Source: Moniliophthora roreri (taxonomy: Eukaryota; Basidiomycota; Agaricomycetes; Agaricales; Marasmiaceae). From it: 64,000 nt of DNA. The notes beneath the pieces were generated by a model. That model was not told where the DNA came from and did not search any database. It was given only the letters and a program-made list of their open reading frames with translations. Below are positions 48,160 through 60,340 of this stretch, piece by piece. The DNA is taken from assembly GCA_001466705.2 (NCBI GenBank), contig LATX02000198.1, positions 479,385 to 543,384 of the forward strand, given 5' to 3'. Made by a program: the position numbers and the translations under genes. Every line of letters starts with the position of its first letter. Within the stretch, counting starts at the first letter, position 1.

Positions 48160-49250
48160 AGCCCATAACCTGTTGAAGATATGTGTGTAGTACAATGACA
48201 AAGGGTGCTAGACTCTTAGCAGTACCAGCAGCATAGCAGCAGCAGTAGATGTGTCTTCGACTCACATTTGTAATACAGGGCAACACTCTGTAAGACTTGT
48301 GTGACACTTGAGGTGTAGAGTTGAGTAGATTACTCGAGGTACTGTAGCTAGTACAGAAAGGAGAGGAACTTGGGAGTCTAAGGAAAGTTGCCTTGTACAG
48401 GGCTGCTTTTATACTATTCTAGTGTTTGTCCAGTAAACACATAGTTCTACCAATGAGTGTGGAGAATAGTAAGCACAATAACTATCCAATAACAGTCCAT
48501 TGTTCTCTAGAATGACTTGGACAATAGAGGGAGATGCACAGCTTCCATTTGAGTTGATCTGAGTCATACTGACTCTAGCATTGCTGCATACTGTGGGTTT
48601 AATCACTGCTAGACAATAGGATCTAAAGATAGTATTCTTATTGTCCTCGAGGATGACTCTGAGCGAGTCAGACTGTTCTGTAGATCTTGAGATCCACAGT
48701 TACAGATATTCCCTTATAGTCATGTGATAGTCATGTGATGGCTTCACTCCACTTCAACAGTTGTAGCAAATGTAGATGAGGAATTTGTTCAATATCTGGC
48801 CAGCCTGAGGGTCCAGCAAGATCTTGAAACAGCAGAAGTAGGTGTCTTTTTACTGTTTCGTGTTTATGCTAATGATGAAATCTAGATGATCTTGCATTTG
48901 AAAGATATGATAGTTGAGTAGTTTCAGGCTTACAGGGCTAAAAATGGATATCTTCCTGAGAGAGTTATTGTCTTCTGCAATGGGTCTACACCAGTGAGCC
49001 ACATTCACATCAGTAGCTGCTTCTGGACCGATACCCATATTTGGATCCAGAGTGATGTGATTCTTTATAAGGAGCTACTAATCATTCTTGAAGCTTTCGA
49101 GTATTTTGACAGTAGCAAACGTCCATATCAACCATTTCTTTCCCTCATTTGGTGCCTCAAACCACTGGGTGTTCAATACCAGGATTGACTATCATCACCT
49201 CCAACTTCCATCTTAAGGCAGTCCAATGCAGCCCCTCTGTCTTCCACTAA
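48160..49250. repeat. 1091-bp segment duplicated across the N at 48159 (right copy)
   Basis: See 47068-48158. Only this copy continues into the rest of the PIWI-like pseudogene. Confidence 0.85.
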
Positions 49251-49553
49251 ACAAATTCACTAGGGAAAAAATAGCCCAGTTTCATTTGGCCCCATACATC
49301 CCAAAGTGTCTGACTCTTGCAGATATTTCCAAATGGGCAAGTGCAGATATAGGTAAGTGGATCTCCAGATGACATACCTACCTACCATTTCTTATACCTG
49401 TCTAGTGATGACTGTTGTTTTCTCCATGTTTTGGCCAAAAACTCCATAACAATGAACATTAGCAGTGATCAAGAAAGCACAGCTGCTAGCCTATAAGTTC
49501 CCAGCTGTATAACACAGTACTGAGCATCGTGTCATTTACTAATTGACCTATAG
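48754..49553 (+). pseudogene. CpG-decayed genomic copy of the PIWI / zinc-finger part of the kinase-Argonaute gene
   Basis: Aligns with about 30451-31250 of the fusion gene, introns included, so it was copied as DNA and not from mRNA. It covers the end of exon 9, the exon with FRNG, the PIWI exon with ILYKELPIVLEAFEYF and the CCCH finger exons. About 30 of roughly 35 CpG sites in the source are TpG, CpA or TpA here, while most other bases are unchanged. Several changes make stops (CGG to TAG, and CGA to TGA on the coding strand). The first 500 bases occur again at 47662-48158 because of the duplication across the N. Non-functional as protein; whether it is transcribed is unknown. Confidence 0.85.
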
Positions 49554-49556
49554 ACA

Positions 49557-50460
49557 TTGATGGGGTCGAATGCATTGAATGTGGCACATTTTAGGCACAT
49601 TCGATTGGTAAGTCTGGAAATACTGGTCCCTTTTCCAAATGAAACAATTTTTACTATTTATATGTTACAATTTTTCTTTATTGCCATAGACTTTCTTTCT
49701 CTTCCTTGTACTATCACCCATTCCAGCGCTTCTTTGAGCACTTCATTTCTTTTTGTCTCTCTATGCTACTTCTTAACATCTGGACATCTCCACTCTTCCA
49801 GTTCCCATTTTAGTCTATCTTATCAATTCTTTCCATCCAATTCTTTCTCATTCTTTATGATATCATCACTGAACTCATTGTTGACTTCACTATGATTCAT
49901 TCCTGACTTCATTGTTCTTTCAAGTTCTATCTGGTTCTATCTGTTAAGAATATCTCGCTCTGACCTATGATGTTGATACCCAAACAATATATAACAAGTA
50001 GATACAAAGAGTGTATAAATAGAAACTGGGTCAAGGCTCTTCAGCTTGACCTGGTTAATCAACCTTGTATCTTGCAAGCCAATGACCAAATTCTTGATAA
50101 CTAACAGAAGGTTTTACCTACTGTTGAGTTGTTGAACTTGAACTTGAACCTTAATACTTGACATCACTTCACTTAAGTGGTGTTGAGTAGTTGTCATTGC
50201 TGCACAAGTAACGTAACATTATGTGCTTAATCTCAATGGAAAGGAAGGTCAGCTGGTATGTGTACATCAAGTGTACGTTCTACTACACTTACACTAGCAA
50301 CTCCAGGTACTACCTCTGACAGTCAGAGACATTGTATGAGGTATGAAAGCCAATACTGAATGGGCAGGCACCACTGGCATGGTTGTGTCCAGAAATGGGC
50401 AGTGTGAGTGTCACAAGTACAGTGAATGGTGGTATATATTAACATGAGGTTCTAAGAAAT
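49557..50460. other. CpG-poor non-coding DNA
   Basis: T/C-rich stretch with a spurious 112-codon frame (49557-49895). No match to other repeats in the window was noticed. Confidence 0.4.
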
Positions 50461-50472
50461 GTATCCACTGTT

Positions 50473-50558
50473 TGGTGTAGTGGACTACACCTTTGGCCCA
50501 ATAATAAAAAAAAAGGCCTTGATTACAAGGGACCTTATAAGGTCAGTGGTTCAAGCTG
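50473..50558 (+). repeat. possible tRNA-derived SINE head
   Basis: TGGTGTAGTGG (50473-50483) resembles a pol III A box and GGTTCAAGCTG (50548-50558) a B box, each one transition from consensus. The spacing is longer than in most tRNAs and the arms do not fold into a clean tRNA, so it is not called as a tRNA gene. Confidence 0.3.
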
Positions 50559-50737
50559 GAGAGGGTAACGGTGCGAATTATTTTGGCTGGTTATTTCTAT
50601 CCACCTTCTAAGGATCCTTACATGCTCGCTTAAAATCAAAAACTTTTCTATTAAAAGCCCTTATATGGGCCGGCCGGCCCTTACGGCCTTATTTACCCTT
50701 TTAAGCCCTTTTAAGCCCACACCACAAATTTCCGACA

Positions 50738-53697
50738 TACTAGTCACAATATTGTGGCCGCGCCAACATGTGACTTTCTTGCTATTGTCCTCGACCAAGT
50801 CAAAACGCGCGATGGCAGCGATGTTCTTCTCTTATAAGTCCCATCTCAGAGCGCTGGTAGCCGCCAGTCTCTTTCTCTGAATCTCAAGATGTCCAACTTA
50901 CCATCGACCGATACTGTCACATCATTCGACTGTTTACCTCTACCTCATCTACCCCTCCGACCTTCACCTCGGACACCGCAGAAGATGTCAAATTCAATCG
51001 AAAATTCACGCATATCGAGCATTAATAATACACCCTACAATCATGGCTCTGCCGATCACGTCTCCGACAAGACAAAGCCTACGCGCGACGATTTCAAACC
51101 CTTCCTGATATTCGACGTGAAAGGCGAGAAAACAGTACCTCTCGACCTTTTTATCTTCAACGTGCTTCACATTTCCGAGTCACTACTCGAGGCCAAAGTC
51201 TCGAGGGCACTCCGTTCTATCGAGGAATCGAACGGATTCAAGGAACTCCTTGTAAAGTACAGGGAGAAAGTGAGCTCGGAGATACAGCGATACCCCACAT
51301 TCGTGAAACTCGTCAATTATGCCATTGGAGAGATGGTCGAGAAGAAGATTACGACGAATGAGCGTCGTTTCATCCTTGCCGTCAATCATCCTTCCAAAGT
51401 TCGCGGATCTTATTCCGATAGGATTCCTGATACAGTTGGGGTCACACAGAAAGCGATTAGCCTCAGAAGGCTCTCTAAATCGGACAAGGAAACCGTGCAG
51501 GATACCGCGAAGGCCAGTCCAAGGGTACCTTTTATGTGGGGCGATATCTTTACGTTCATCGAGTTCAAGCTAGAGAAATATTCGTTGGAAGGTACGGACG
51601 GTCATGGTAGTCTAAATGATCATGGTGAAGGTGAATCTCAGCGTATCTTTATTTGGTCTCCAACTGATGAATGCTATTTCAGAGAAAGCAAGGATTTCTG
51701 CAACTCCAACCGCATCAGCCACTGATTCTTCGCAATGTGCCTCAAGATCGTCGAGCTCAGCTCCACAGCCGAGTCATACAGAGACACGCACACCGGCCAT
51801 ATTATCTTCTGAACCAATGAGCAGGTTGGACAGTATTGTTTCGAGCAGTTCTAAAAAGCGTTTGCGGCCAGACGATGAGGACGATACCGAGGTCTCGCAA
51901 GTGTTGAAGAAGGCCAGAAATGAGCGTAACACGCCCCTTGACATCCGAATCCAGTGCGCCAGCTACGCTTGCGAAATCTTTAACCGAGGTGGCATTCGCA
52001 CACACGTACTTGGCGGTCTAGTCACGGACGATAGACTCGAGCTGATGATTTACACTCGTTCAGGCTCTTGCCGTTCAGCACCATTTTCGTTTATCCAGGA
52101 GCCCAGGACGTTGCTGCTCATCCTCTTTGCCCTTTCCACATTATCGTTTTCGCAGTGGGGCATCTTTGACAAGCTTCCCACCAAGTCGATGATTTCACCC
52201 AGGAAACCTCTCGACCCACATATTCCCGACTGCAACATGTTCTTTGGTCGGACACTCCGTTTGGGCGGAACGGTGTACAAAGTCGAGGAAATTATCATGT
52301 TTCCCCGTGGTTTGGTTGGCCGAGGGACGTGGATTATCCGAGCCAGGAGTCCTCGATGGCCAGACATGTTATTGATTATAAAGCTCTCCAGCCCCGCGAC
52401 CTCGAGAACTGCAGAACGCAAATTCATCGACGCTGCTAGGGAATATGTTGAGAAGCACCCTGAGCACTTATGGGTTCTCGACCATCTTCCCCTCGTTCTT
52501 GATTCAGGGGAAGTTCCTCTCGATGAGATCTCTTTTGCGATGCTTTTTGGTGACGACTTTGAGGAGAGAGAGCTCAGGTTCATGGTTTTGGAGGAACTCA
52601 AGCCCATCACAGAATTAATCGATGCCGTACCCTTCTCAAAAGCATTCAAAGACACTGTCAAGTGTAAGTCTTCTATCATTCATGCTAGAACGCTCCTGAT
52701 CAACCCCCCAGGTTACCAATGGCTTGTGGAACACCCCAAGATCCTCCACCGCGACATCAGCGTCAACAATCTGATGTATAGGCAGAAGGAAGACGGCACC
52801 ATCTGTGGTGTTCTGAACGATTTTGACCTTTCCTGCTTCCTTAAAGACCATTCAGCACCGACCTCGAGGCTTCGTACCGGCACGAAGCCGTTCTTAGCTA
52901 GAGATCTTCTAGTCTCTCCATCCGAAACTACCGTCTCGCAACACTACGTTCGACATGACCTCGAATCATTCTTCTACGTCTTTGCATGGATAATATGCCG
53001 GTTTCACGATGGTGCAGAGATTTCGAGTCCATCGTTTCAGGAATGGTGCGATGGAACTTGGCAGAGTGTTGCCGATGTTAAGTCCTCTTTGATCACAGGT
53101 GATCACGTCCAACCTCCCAAGCCTACCGCGAAATTCACGGAGTTGGAGAAGGCGATGCGTGCGATGCGGTATCGGTTCACTCAGGGCACTACAAAGAGGT
53201 TGGCTGCTCAATATGAGGATGAACCTTTTGATGTTGAGACGCTTGGTGGTGCAGTTACGTTTGAGCAGTTCATGAAGATCTTTGATAAACATTTCCCTAC
53301 CTATGTTCCCCACACGGGGTAATTTCATACCTTGTTTTATTTGCCGTTCTGTTCCTTCGCATTCGCTATCTTTTGTTTATATACCATTTATATCTGTTCG
53401 AATGTATGTAATCCGTGTTTTTCAGACAAGGAATAATTATTCACTACCCGACGACCAGCGTTTACACTATAGCAGTTGGGATCCACCTTGACTCTTGGCC
53501 ATCTGGCATGAGTACGAGCGTTGATTCGTCCACGAAACTGGACCTGCAGTCCATCTCAAAGCCATTGACGACTGCATTTTAGAGTTATCATTTTGGATTT
53601 CGGCTTTATGTGGCTTGAACCCTCACCTCGGCTCTTCTTTTGAGCTACACAACTCTCCTTCCGCCAGACCTACCCAAATGAGATTTAAGCCAAATCC
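50738..53697 (+). repeat. second copy of the FunK1 unit, truncated on the right
   Basis: Matches 32543-35490 at well above 98% apart from one divergent patch (about 53052-53124). It starts at ATACTAGTCAC, the same 11-bp sequence that bounds copy 1, and ends after CCAAATGAGATTTAA, before the conserved recombinase part. CpG content is normal here, unlike the DNA on either side. Confidence 0.85.
50889..53322 (+). CDS. FunK1 fungal-type protein kinase, copy 2
   Basis: Same three-exon structure and 764-residue length as copy 1 (exons 50889-51591, 51683-52663, 52712-53322) with all kinase motifs kept, including HRDISVNN and NDFDLS. Coding differences are very few (for example Glu for Gly in DDFEERELRF) except for a block after EWCDG reading TWQSVADVKSSLITGDHVQP where copy 1 has SWRDVARVKLELITGDNVQS. 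It ends FPTYVPHTG with TAA at 53320-53322. It appears intact and recently duplicated. The 5' flank is shared with copy 1 back to 50738, so it may keep the same promoter. Confidence 0.9.
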
Positions 53698-53717
53698 GCC
53701 TGTTCTTTAAAAATGAA

Positions 53718-54484
53718 ATGTTGACACTATCTTATCCAGATAGTACTCCGAGAGATTTTGATCTGACGGCTTTCATCAACTCAATGCCTGAGCCAACAAT
53801 GATCGCCTCTCCCTGCGCTGCCTCTCCCAAGCCAAGCAACCTTTCAAGTGGTACGTCTTTGTACTAAACAGTGTCTTCGGTACATCTCACATCAAGTAAT
53901 GCTGATTCTACAGTTGTTACTGGAACAAAGTGTACTGCCCTAGATGCAGGTCTCCATGCTGGCTCCAGTCCAAGGCCTGCAAAACGGCAGGCTGGCAATG
54001 ACTCAGGTATCTTTGTTTGTTGGTGACATTTCCCGATACTTACAAAAAATTCATCAGACTATATTGCAAGCGCCACGGAAAGGACGAAAAGTTTCTCGCT
54101 CAGATCAGCGAGTCTTGTCATGTGGGTATGTACTCTATTCAAGCTTTCTTCGTCATGTCTATGGTGCTCATCTGCGAAACAGGCCAAGCGAATTGAAGCT
54201 GCTACTGGTTGCTATGTTATGGTTTATGCTTCCCGGTATGCCCTTCCCTGTTGCATCCTCATGCTGAGCTGATTCCATTTTTGTATAGACCTGAAAGTAT
54301 TCTAAGCAGCAAAGGTGTTGCAAAATCCCACATCTCAGACTCATTGAAGGAAGCTCTCAGTGGTGACTTTCTTATTAACCTCCATAACCATGTCCATGCA
54401 CATGTGCAAAGCAAGGTTATGACCTGTGAAAGCACAACAGCAATGAACCTACAGGTCTTTCAGGCTCAGACAGCAAAGGCTTAG
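53718..54484 (+). CDS. unrecognised multi-exon gene, 5' part; decayed downstream
   Basis: Not recognised. Exons with good splice borders read MLTLSYPDSTPRDFDLTAFI with NSMPEPTMIASPCAASPKP (53718 to about 53850), VVTGTKCTALDAGLHAGSSP (about 53913-54005), DYIASATERTKSFSLRSASL (about 54058-54124), AKRIEAATGCYVMVYASR (about 54183-54236) and PESILSSKGVAKSHISDSLK with EALSGDFLINLHNHVHAHVQ (about 54292-54414). The first four exons have many CpGs; from about 54240 there are almost none although the reading continues sensibly. The C-terminus is lost in repeat DNA, so it is probably a remnant of a repeated gene. Confidence 0.4.
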
Positions 54485-56644
54485 GTACACAGTATCTAGA
54501 AAAACAATTTTATGCAGTATTTTTTAGTAGATGTAGTAGATACCCTTAGATAGAACTATGCAATAATTACAGAGTCTTGAACATTTACTGGCACTGGACC
54601 AATTTTAAATATCCAAGAACTTGGTAAAGATGCAAGCATGTTCAAAGTTTATAAAACTCACACTCTTCTGAATCTGCCTCATTCCCTCATATCCACATTC
54701 ACTGGCACTTGTATTGACTTGTTGAATATCATCATTGTAGTGCATCCAATTGCTTTCAAAGCAAGCCTGCTCACATTGAGTATGATCATGTGCATAGTAT
54801 CCAAAAGCTTAAGTGTGTTGTTAATATGGCAAACCTAGGAAAGACCCAATTTTATTTGTTTTACATTACTTTTGAATCAGAACACTTTAATATGACACAA
54901 GATAATGGGTAATAAGGACTAGAGTGAGCTCATTCTGCTAGTCATTGCCTTAGAGAAGCTATAGTGCATTGGAAAGTATGAAGAGCTATATGACAGGCTA
55001 TACAGAGGTGTCTAAGCTGTACTTTCTGACTTATCTATGTATCAGATCCAAAACAGATCAGTTCTGAAACCTGTAGAGAACCTAACTAGGGCACAATGAA
55101 CACATTGGCTAGTTAACCAAGCTCTCAAAGTACTATCAATGAGATTTTATTTTATTTCAACTTTCTATAACATCTGCAAAGTGCAACACACAGTCAAACA
55201 GTACAGAGGTACTTAAAAGAGACATCAAAACAGAAAGACAACTTAGAACAGGAACAATCAAAGAATGATCATCCTCTGAAGTCAATATATAGATCAAAGT
55301 TAAAGCAGACAATCTCTTAATAAAGAGTTCAATGGTGGCAAAAACATACAAAATAACATAACTACGTGTGAAGTAACCTCAGAAGCTAGAAGACTACTTT
55401 CATAGTACTGAAGTTACTTAATAGACAGACACAACAAGACATATGAGACCGAAAGTGCATTGTCAAAGGAGATAGAAACAGTAACAGCATGTTCCAGTCT
55501 CAGAAACTTTGGCATCTAGGTCTCTGCCGATGTGCAGATGCTAGAAAGAGAAATGCTGTAAGAAGCAGGATGGATACAACCATCTGCTCATAGATACCTG
55601 ACTTAGAAAAGAGAAAATACAAATTATAGAGTCCAGAACATCTGGAGACATAGATACCCATGCAGATATGGTAGGATACTCTAGTGGCCAGACTCCATGA
55701 CATCTAAATATTTCCTCTTTTAGCATCTCAGTCAATCATTTATTATTTCCTGAATCTTAGCAGAGTCCAAGAATGGATAAACGTGGTGCAAAACAACACA
55801 TTTACAAGAGTTACAGTCTGTGGGGGCATACCAATAGTCAAGGACTCTTCACAGAGTCCAATAATGGATGAATGTGGTGCAGAGCAACATGTTTAGAAGA
55901 GTTATGGTGTGTGGGGGCATACCAATAGTGTAGGACTCTCAAGCAAGTCAAACACTGGTTGAACACAACCTAAGTAATGTGTTCTGTAAGGTTTTGGTGT
56001 GCAGACACAACCCAATAGCAAAGGACTCTTAATAGACTCCAATACTGAGTGAACACAATGTAAAGCACCATATTCACAAGTGTTTTGGTCCAGTAATGTG
56101 AACCAGTGGCAGAGGACTCTCAGATCAATGAAAAACCAATGAATGTGACTGAAGCAACATGTTTATTCAAGTTTTGGTGCACTAACACAACCAATGGTGT
56201 ACAGTTCTCAAAAGAATCCAATAATCAGATAAACACAACCTATTGGTATGCATTCACAAGGTAGTTGGTTGACTTAAGTGTATTTCACACTAAAGTACAG
56301 TAAAATAAAGCTTTTGATTGGTATCTTGGCTCATAGAAGAGACAGCTGGCAAATGCCTAGAAGGTGTTGGTAAAACACTGTTATGAACTTGCCTGGAACA
56401 GCACCAACACAGACATCCAGAGCAAGCTGCTATGAAGTGAGGCAAGATGCCAGCTGCTGCTTGAGCCTTGTAAGTAATGTACATCACATTATATACAGTC
56501 CAGAAAATAGAATAATACCAAAACTCAAAATAATGGAAAAAGATAAGATGTTATATGTTTAAGGAATGTGTATGTGTCCAAAAGTCCTGCTACATGTAGA
56601 AAATGTCCAATATTGGGAATATTTGTGCAAATGTTGTGTGAGAC
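54463..56644. repeat. 2182-bp segment duplicated across the N at 56645 (left copy)
   Basis: Almost identical to 56646-58827 (offset 2183); one substitution was seen (near 56475 against 58658). The N lies at the join. Only this copy is joined to the upstream gene remnant. Confidence 0.85.
54822..55760 (+). repeat. inverted, diverged copy of the 38.4-40.8 kb LTR-like sequence
   Basis: The reverse complement of about 38450-40822 matches in order, including the start TGGCAAACCTAG (TGTCGAACATAG in the other copy), ATATGACACAAGATAA and ACACATTGGCTAGTTAACC. Only one 1385-type unit is present here. It recurs at about 57005-57943 through the duplication across the N. Confidence 0.6.
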
Positions 56645-56645
56645 N

Positions 56646-58827
56646 GGCTCAGACAGCAAAGGCTTAGGTACACAGTATCTAGAAAAACAATTTTATGCAG
56701 TATTTTTTAGTAGATGTAGTAGATACCCTTAGATAGAACTATGCAATAATTACAGAGTCTTGAACATTTACTGGCACTGGACCAATTTTAAATATCCAAG
56801 AACTTGGTAAAGATGCAAGCATGTTCAAAGTTTATAAAACTCACACTCTTCTGAATCTGCCTCATTCCCTCATATCCACATTCACTGGCACTTGTATTGA
56901 CTTGTTGAATATCATCATTGTAGTGCATCCAATTGCTTTCAAAGCAAGCCTGCTCACATTGAGTATGATCATGTGCATAGTATCCAAAAGCTTAAGTGTG
57001 TTGTTAATATGGCAAACCTAGGAAAGACCCAATTTTATTTGTTTTACATTACTTTTGAATCAGAACACTTTAATATGACACAAGATAATGGGTAATAAGG
57101 ACTAGAGTGAGCTCATTCTGCTAGTCATTGCCTTAGAGAAGCTATAGTGCATTGGAAAGTATGAAGAGCTATATGACAGGCTATACAGAGGTGTCTAAGC
57201 TGTACTTTCTGACTTATCTATGTATCAGATCCAAAACAGATCAGTTCTGAAACCTGTAGAGAACCTAACTAGGGCACAATGAACACATTGGCTAGTTAAC
57301 CAAGCTCTCAAAGTACTATCAATGAGATTTTATTTTATTTCAACTTTCTATAACATCTGCAAAGTGCAACACACAGTCAAACAGTACAGAGGTACTTAAA
57401 AGAGACATCAAAACAGAAAGACAACTTAGAACAGGAACAATCAAAGAATGATCATCCTCTGAAGTCAATATATAGATCAAAGTTAAAGCAGACAATCTCT
57501 TAATAAAGAGTTCAATGGTGGCAAAAACATACAAAATAACATAACTACGTGTGAAGTAACCTCAGAAGCTAGAAGACTACTTTCATAGTACTGAAGTTAC
57601 TTAATAGACAGACACAACAAGACATATGAGACCGAAAGTGCATTGTCAAAGGAGATAGAAACAGTAACAGCATGTTCCAGTCTCAGAAACTTTGGCATCT
57701 AGGTCTCTGCCGATGTGCAGATGCTAGAAAGAGAAATGCTGTAAGAAGCAGGATGGATACAACCATCTGCTCATAGATACCTGACTTAGAAAAGAGAAAA
57801 TACAAATTATAGAGTCCAGAACATCTGGAGACATAGATACCCATGCAGATATGGTAGGATACTCTAGTGGCCAGACTCCATGACATCTAAATATTTCCTC
57901 TTTTAGCATCTCAGTCAATCATTTATTATTTCCTGAATCTTAGCAGAGTCCAAGAATGGATAAACGTGGTGCAAAACAACACATTTACAAGAGTTACAGT
58001 CTGTGGGGGCATACCAATAGTCAAGGACTCTTCACAGAGTCCAATAATGGATGAATGTGGTGCAGAGCAACATGTTTAGAAGAGTTATGGTGTGTGGGGG
58101 CATACCAATAGTGTAGGACTCTCAAGCAAGTCAAACACTGGTTGAACACAACCTAAGTAATGTGTTCTGTAAGGTTTTGGTGTGCAGACACAACCCAATA
58201 GCAAAGGACTCTTAATAGACTCCAATACTGAGTGAACACAATGTAAAGCACCATATTCACAAGTGTTTTGGTCCAGTAATGTGAACCAGTGGCAGAGGAC
58301 TCTCAGATCAATGAAAAACCAATGAATGTGACTGAAGCAACATGTTTATTCAAGTTTTGGTGCACTAACACAACCAATGGTGTACAGTTCTCAAAAGAAT
58401 CCAATAATCAGATAAACACAACCTATTGGTATGCATTCACAAGGTAGTTGGTTGACTTAAGTGTATTTCACACTAAAGTACAGTAAAATAAAGCTTTTGA
58501 TTGGTATCTTGGCTCATAGAAGAGACAGCTGGCAAATGCCTAGAAGGTGTTGGTAAAACACTGTTATGAACTTGCCTGGAACAGCACCAACACAGACATC
58601 CAGAGCAAGCTGCTATGAAGTGAGGCAAGATGCCAGCTGCTGCTTGAGCCTTGTAACTAATGTACATCACATTATATACAGTCCAGAAAATAGAATAATA
58701 CCAAAACTCAAAATAATGGAAAAAGATAAGATGTTATATGTTTAAGGAATGTGTATGTGTCCAAAAGTCCTGCTACATGTAGAAAATGTCCAATATTGGG
58801 AATATTTGTGCAAATGTTGTGTGAGAC
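56646..58827. repeat. 2182-bp segment duplicated across the N at 56645 (right copy)
   Basis: See 54463-56644. Both copies end at GTGTGAGAC, where the left one meets the N. Confidence 0.85.
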
Positions 58828-59884
58828 CACTGGTGTGGTACTGATGTGCAGTCCCCAGCACATTCTTTCTCCTTCTCTAGTTTCCTTCCTCTCTATCCAA
58901 CTGGTGGTTGTCAATCCTCTATCTGCTGATATGCTCAATTTTGGCCTAGACATGAAATTGTGCACTTTTCACATCAAATACTAGAAAAAGAGCCCAGAAG
59001 TACATGTGATATTCATGTGACTTGCTGACCCGCGAGCTCTAATATGGCACCTAAGCTTTAAGCACCAGGTCTAATAAGTCTAATAATTGACACTGTAACA
59101 CAATCTAGAGGAGGTTAGTAGACTATACTAGCCCCCTACATTACAGTGAAGCATTGCTGTGAGGGTCCTTGGTCAATAAAAACAGGCCAGAAACCACTAA
59201 TTCCAAATACAAAGAAATAGATATCAGCAGGATCCACAGTCTAAGTGCACTAGATTGTTCCAAAACGCTAGTGTAACGTACTATTACGTAGTTATCTGAA
59301 TTTTGGATTAATAATCTATTGATAACTAGTACATGGTTGGAACTTGTTCCTACACAGAGCTTTGAAGACACTCATGCAGAGATGACAGCCTTTCTAGGTG
59401 TATGCAGGACAACTGATAGGCAACGAGTACACTGGAAATTGCAAATGACTCACAAGATTGTATGTGGGACAGGAGGAGATTGAATATGGCAGATGTCTAG
59501 ACCGTAACATCCACCAATCCAATGGTAGAAAGCAGCTACACAGAAGTGAACTGGTGGAAAGGGAAACATACCCGCATATACAGCTAGTCCAGAACCCATG
59601 GCTACATGGAAGTAGCTACATGGAAGGATCGTATGACCCAGCAGTGCTCCACGCAGGGTCCAAAACCCAATAAATCAACCATTTGGTCACCAAATATACC
59701 CAATATACCTAATTGCTATGTGGAATTGAACTTTTAGGCATGAACGCATACAATTTATACTATAAACTAAAAACACGCTCACTTTATCTTTTATTTTGTT
59801 ATTTCCAATTATTATTCTGTATATAAAGAGCTGTACTTGTAGATGCAGGCTCAAGGACCGACTGGTACTTGCACCTTATAGCCC
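58828..59884. other. CpG-poor non-coding DNA
   Basis: Short frames only. A GAGCTACATGGAAG-type direct repeat near 59605 is minor. Nothing recognisable. Confidence 0.4.
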
Positions 59885-60340
59885 TGCACAGCATCAATTT
59901 AGACCTCCACACAGCTTCTTAGACCAAGTCTTTATGCACTTGCCAGTCAGTCACTTCTAGTCAAGCCAAGATTTATATATATATATCTTGCCTCACTGTA
60001 TACAATCTGATAACCAATCAGTAAACCACTTGTGTTTAAAACCTACACTTTGTGACCCTTGAGTGCAATACTTGAGTCATCTTAACTAGAGTCTTTAGAC
60101 TCTGCAATCTAAGCCAGCCAATTGAAAATATAAAGAGTTCTGTCCCCTTTCTTACCCTGAATCACTTGAGATAGACTCAGTCTCATAGCAGACTTGTACA
60201 GTGCTTTCTTATGTATAGAAGCCTCTATTGTGGGTTTTGTAGCTGTGTTTAGTTGCAGAAGCCTTTTTTAGAGAGCTTTTAGAAGTAAAGATAGCATGTA
60301 GCTGTCCTTTAAAGGAGATAGAGTTTCTGCCTCTTCACCG
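59885..60340. repeat. dispersed repeat family R2, copy 2 (LTR-like)
   Basis: Diverged copy of 46231-46720 in the same orientation. The two copies stand 13.7 kb apart, but the false duplications between them make the true distance shorter, and a paired-LTR relationship is not shown. Confidence 0.6.

Noticed and set aside
47068..49250. True tandem duplication of the Argonaute-derived pseudogene
   Set aside because: The copies are identical and meet exactly at an N, so an assembly artefact is more likely.
50473..50558. Functional tRNA gene
   Set aside because: A- and B-box words are present, but the arms do not pair as a tRNA and the spacing is too long.
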